DNA of 36,024 nucleotides from Rhizobium sp. C1 (lineage in GTDB: Bacteria; Pseudomonadota; Alphaproteobacteria; Rhizobiales; Rhizobiaceae): the NCBI RefSeq assembly GCF_021026335.1, contig NZ_JAJNCY010000016.1, positions 1 to 36,024 of the forward strand, in the 5' to 3' direction. Both the position numbers and the translations under genes were made by a program. The notes beneath the pieces are model-generated. The model was not told the origin of the DNA. It searched no databases and was given only the letters and a program-made list of their open reading frames with translations. Below are positions 33,252 through 36,024 of the stretch, one piece after another; the stretch's first letter is position 1, and each line of letters opens with the position of its first letter.

Positions 33252-34151
33252 ATGACTTGGTATGCGCATACGGGACGGGAGGAGGACAAGCGCGACTGGC
33301 AGGGGCTCGCCAATCACCTGTCTGCGGTGGCGGAGCGGGCTGCGCTGATGGTGAAAAGCTTCGGCCTCGAGGGGGCGGCCTTTATCGCCGGGCTATTTCA
33401 TGATCTCGGCAAATACAATCCTGCCTTCCAGTTGAAGCTCGAAGGGCGGGAACTTCGCGTCGACCACTCCACCGCCGGCGCGCAGGTTTTGCTTGGACTG
33501 GTTCCACCCAAAGACAGGTTGATCGCGGAATTGATCGCCTATGCCATTCTCGGTCATCACGCCGGTCTGCCCGACCGAACGAACGAGACGGATGCCTGTT
33601 ACAATCAGCGCATGGAGCGTTCGGTAGCCATTGATGGGGCATGGCGGGATGAGTTGCAGGTCGATCTTTCCGCCCTTGTCCCGCATGCGCTGATGAGCCG
33701 TGCGCCGTTTAGGAAGGAGACACGGGACTTTGCGGTCTCCTTCATGGGCCGGATGATTTTCTCATGCCTTGTGGATGCCGATTTCAAGGATACGGAAGCT
33801 TATTACGCCAGCATCGGTGAAGCAGGCGCGGATCGCGACTGGCCGAAGCTGGCCGAGCTGGTCGATCACTTCATAGAACGTTTCGACGCCCATATAGATG
33901 GCTTTCAGGCTCTTGAAGGCGATCTCAATCGCTTGCGTTCCCAAGTCCTGTGGCACGTCCGCGCCAGAGCGGGGGAGGCTCCGGGTCTTTTCACGCTGAC
34001 CGTACCGACGGGCGGTGGCAAGACGCTGGCATCGCTCGGTTTTGCCCTGGACCACGCCAGGCGGCACGGGCATGGCCGGATCATTTACGCGATCCCGTTC
34101 ACGGGGGCGTGGATCAAAACCTACAGACATCCTCCCGCCCAAGCCGATTGA
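33252..34151 (+). pseudogene. cas3: Truncated Cas3 (type I-C-like): HD nuclease domain and Walker A only
   Basis: 299 aa matching the N-terminus of a CRISPR type I Cas3, closest in feel to type I-C (starts MTWYAHTG). HD-nuclease metal residues are all present: H22, H50-D51 (GLFHDLGKY), H72 (DHSTAG), H102-H103 (GHHAG) and D175. The helicase Walker A PTGGGKT is at 252-258, and the match stops at RIIYAIPFT (about 276-284); an unrelated 15-residue tail follows. Full Cas3 is more than 700 aa, so the DEAD box, motif VI and C-terminal domain are missing. No other cas gene and no repeat array are visible. Most likely a relic cut by deletion or insertion; an intact HD domain could still fold. The RBS is weak (GGGGG at 33242). 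Confidence 0.85.
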
Positions 34152-34230
34152 CATTGACCTGCTCCGTCCAAATTGAATCTCCGGTGTCTGCGTCGTTCGC
34201 AAGGATCGGTGGCGTAACTTCGTGTGTTTG

Positions 34231-35457
34231 CTACTGACCGTTTGGTCTGAAGGGCGCGGATTGCCGACACATCGACCCCAGCCGGGAAACAATCATCTCT
34301 GCGATGGGTATGGCCGAGGTTGCGGCGGGAGATGGCGCGTTGCAGACATGCAGGGTTCTGTCCGTCTGGGCAAAGAGGAAGTCGTGCACGAGGGAGCCAT
34401 CCGCCTTGACGGCCTGAGCTCTTATGCCTGCCTCGTGCGGCAGCAGGTCGCTGAGCCGCAGTTCGGGGCAGTATTTTCGGCACTCATCGAGATAGCCCGG
34501 CTTCCACAGGGAGTTTCGAAGTTCCTTCACGGCCGAACGGCGATTGGCGAAGACCGTTTTCCAGAATCCGGGGAAAAGCGCGTAATCTGTCACGTCCGCA
34601 AAATTGAGGGAGAGCTTAGGATAGCCTTCGCGGGCAAACCCGAGGACTGCGTTTGGACCGACCGTCACACTGCCGTCGATCATGCGCGTCAGATGGACCC
34701 CGAGAAACGGGAGCGACGGATCCGGGACAGGGTAGATAAGATGCTTGACGATGTCGTTCTTGTTTGCGGGCAGCCGATAGTATTCGCCGCGGAAGGGTAC
34801 GATCCGGAAGTCGACGGCAAGGCCTGCCAGACGCGCCAGGCGATCGGCCTGCAGCCCGCCGCACACGATCAGTTCGTTGGCCCGCCAGCTTGCGCCGTCA
34901 CTGTCGATTTCCACGCAATCGGTCTTCTCGCGAATGCCGGTGACACGGGTCGACAAACGTATCTCTCCACCGCCGTCGACGATGCGCGCGCCCATCTTGC
35001 GGCATACATCGAGATAGCTGACGATACCGGTTGAGGGCACGTATAAAGCCCCCATGCCGACGATGTTGGGTTCCCGCTCGACAAGTTCAGCGGCCGAGAG
35101 ACGATGGACTTCGATAGTGTTTTGCTTCGAGCGCTCGTAGAGCGCGTCCATGCGCACCACTTCCTGGTCCGAGGTGGCGACGACGAGCTTGCCGCACACG
35201 TCGTAGCGGATGGAATTCTGTTCGCAGAATTCCTTGGTGGCGATGGCCCCTTTGCGGCAGAGTTCAGCCTTCAGGCTTCCCGGCGCGTAGTAGATGCCGG
35301 CGTGGATGACGCCGCTATTGTGGCCGGTTTGATGTTTGCCTAGAAAATCTTCCTTTTCAAGAAGGATCAGACTGCTGCCGGGGCGGGCCTCGAGAAGACG
35401 CATGGCTGTGGCGAGTCCGACGATGCCGCCGCCGATAATGCAGTAATCGTATTTCAA
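34231..35457 (-). CDS. lhgO: L-2-hydroxyglutarate oxidase/dehydrogenase
   Basis: A 408-aa FAD-dependent oxidoreductase of the DAO family. N-terminal dinucleotide fold IIGGGIVGLATAM at about 6-18, then HQTGHNSGVIHAGIYY, the hallmark of LhgO/L2HGDH, and GKLVVATSD. The C-terminal half carries FLGVHLTRMIDGSVTVGPNA and GIRAQAV. It oxidises L-2-hydroxyglutarate to 2-oxoglutarate, passing electrons to the quinone pool at the membrane. I take the TTG at 35457 as start because AGGAG precedes it by about 8 nt and the protein then begins like other members; the GTG at 35481 has no ribosome site. The C-terminal tail (RQSAPFRPNGQ) looks a little extended. It has no evident link to its neighbours. Confidence 0.93.
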   Translation of the reverse strand: MKYDYCIIGGGIVGLATAMRLLEARPGSSLILLEKEDFLGKHQTGHNSGVIHAGIYYAPGSLKAELCRKGAIATKEFCEQNSIRYDVCGKLVVATSDQEVVRMDALYERSKQNTIEVHRLSAAELVEREPNIVGMGALYVPSTGIVSYLDVCRKMGARIVDGGGEIRLSTRVTGIREKTDCVEIDSDGASWRANELIVCGGLQADRLARLAGLAVDFRIVPFRGEYYRLPANKNDIVKHLIYPVPDPSLPFLGVHLTRMIDGSVTVGPNAVLGFAREGYPKLSLNFADVTDYALFPGFWKTVFANRRSAVKELRNSLWKPGYLDECRKYCPELRLSDLLPHEAGIRAQAVKADGSLVHDFLFAQTDRTLHVCNAPSPAATSAIPIAEMIVSRLGSMCRQSAPFRPNGQ

Positions 35458-35477
35458 CGTGTTTCTCCTTCCAAACC

Positions 35478-35860
35478 TCACGCGGTCTTAGCGTGGAGCC
35501 CGGCATAGCCGTTGCGAAGCACATAAAGGCGCGAGCCAGATCCAGGCACACGTGCGGTCGACTGCTCGACGACCAGAAGCGTGGGCCACCGTCGCTCAGC
35601 CGCGCTATACTCTCATAAACCTGATCGACGACCAGTAGCGCAAGACCCAGCGACGGTTCGCCAATCATCAGAAGGGAAGGGCGTTGAAGAATCGCGCGCA
35701 ACTGCCGACTGGTGCTGTTCGCCGCCTGAGAGGTGGTGGGCAATACCATTGTAGCGCGTTTTGACGTCTGTTGCCGTGTGTGACGCCGTGCATGACGGAG
35801 GGCATCGAGCGCGTCACGCCGATGCTGAAATTTGACCTCCGAACGGTCGCGTGGAGGCAC
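35478..35860 (-). pseudogene. livF-like branched-chain amino acid ABC ATPase relic
   Basis: Three reading frames on this strand each carry part of a LivF C-terminal half. The ABC signature LSGGEQ is at about 35716-35733 in one frame. RAILQRPSLLMIGEPSLGLA, then VVDQVYESIARLSDGG, follows in a second (to about 35590). The ending PTLLVVEQSTARVPG...LYVLRNGYAG is in a third, with a TGA at 35478-35480. At least two frameshifts are needed to join them, and the Walker B Asp is Gly (LMIGEPS in place of LLDEPS). The N-terminal half is not recognisable. It is thus a decayed gene just upstream of lhgO, perhaps the remains of an amino-acid transporter operon. Confidence 0.7.
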
Positions 35861-35938
35861 GATGCCGGAAGCAAATCACCAAAACGTTTTAAGAATCATA
35901 TACTTATTTAATTTCTTCATTTTTTTGTTTTGTTGGTG

Positions 35939-35968
35939 TTGACTGTTTCTGGGGTGTGGGTCTATAAG
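35939..35968 (+). promoter_or_regulatory. Probable rRNA operon promoter
   Basis: TTGACT (35939-35944) and TATAAG (35963-35968) are separated by 18 bp, preceded by an AT-rich stretch (35880-35935) like an UP element. The downstream GC-rich leader (GACGAGGGCGGCGGCG and CTCGTCCTTGAGA at the window end) resembles alphaproteobacterial pre-16S leaders as I remember them. No coding sequence is visible from 35861 to the end. The 16S gene itself would lie outside the window. Confidence 0.6.
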
Positions 35969-36024
35969 GCGGTCACTGACGAGGGCGGCGGCGCTGCTAG
36001 CGACTGACGAGCTCGTCCTTGAGA

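Noticed and set aside
32958-34230. CRISPR array near the Cas3 fragment
   Set aside because: I looked for direct repeats of 28-37 bp at regular spacing on both sides of the fragment and saw none.

Overview
The window looks like a chromosomal segment of an alphaproteobacterium in the Hyphomicrobiales (Rhizobiales). A Brucellaceae/Ochrobactrum-like host is my best guess, but it is not proven. The grounds are the alphaproteobacterial-type initiator tRNA at the left edge, the GC-rich coding style, GGAGG-type ribosome binding sites, and at the right edge a promoter and leader that resemble an alphaproteobacterial rRNA operon. The tRNA-fMet (usually last gene of an rrn operon) and the rrn-like promoter lie in the same orientation, so the roughly 36 kb may be the interval between two rrn operons.

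Layout. 14-90: tRNA-fMet and terminator. 190-1617 (-): soluble PAS-containing chemoreceptor. 2138-2899 (+): short-chain dehydrogenase (SDR). 3148-4071 (+): AraC-type regulator. 4346-9262 (+): the three acetone carboxylase subunits in the order beta, alpha, gamma (acxABC), followed by an SDR and an AMP-forming acyl-CoA ligase. This block would carboxylate acetone or a related ketone and feed the product to CoA metabolism. 12006-12707 (-): TetR regulator, divergent from an SDR / acyl-CoA dehydrogenase / SDR operon (12817-15498) with a promoter and palindromic operator between them. 15669-26349 (-): an eight-gene operon. In transcription order it encodes an ABC permease, a periplasmic binding protein, a permease fused to a strictosidine-synthase/SMP-30-like beta-propeller, a second free propeller, a double ABC ATPase, an acyl-CoA ligase, an SDR and an ACAD11-like acyl-CoA dehydrogenase. 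Divergent from it are a FadR-type GntR regulator (26488-27258) and an overlapping aminoglycoside-phosphotransferase-like kinase (27255-28295); a perfect FadR-family operator lies between.

The most interesting reading is that the ABC operon, the kinase and the ACAD11-like dehydrogenases form one catabolic system. A lactone or hydroxy-acid would be imported by an RbsABC-like transporter whose permease carries its own putative lactonase. It would then be CoA-activated, oxidised or reduced by SDRs, phosphorylated by the APH-like kinase and converted to an enoyl-CoA by the ACAD11-like enzyme, as in the levulinate (Lva) and ACAD10/11 4-hydroxyacid pathways. The substrate is not known; this is inference from gene content.

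The right end (28.3-36 kb) is a patchwork: an FG-GAP repeat relic, an RND efflux pump with its membrane-fusion protein, a type I-C-like Cas3 truncated after its Walker A motif but with the HD nuclease residues intact, an L-2-hydroxyglutarate oxidase, a frameshifted livF-like ABC ATPase relic, and the rrn-like promoter. No CRISPR array and no complete insertion sequence were seen.
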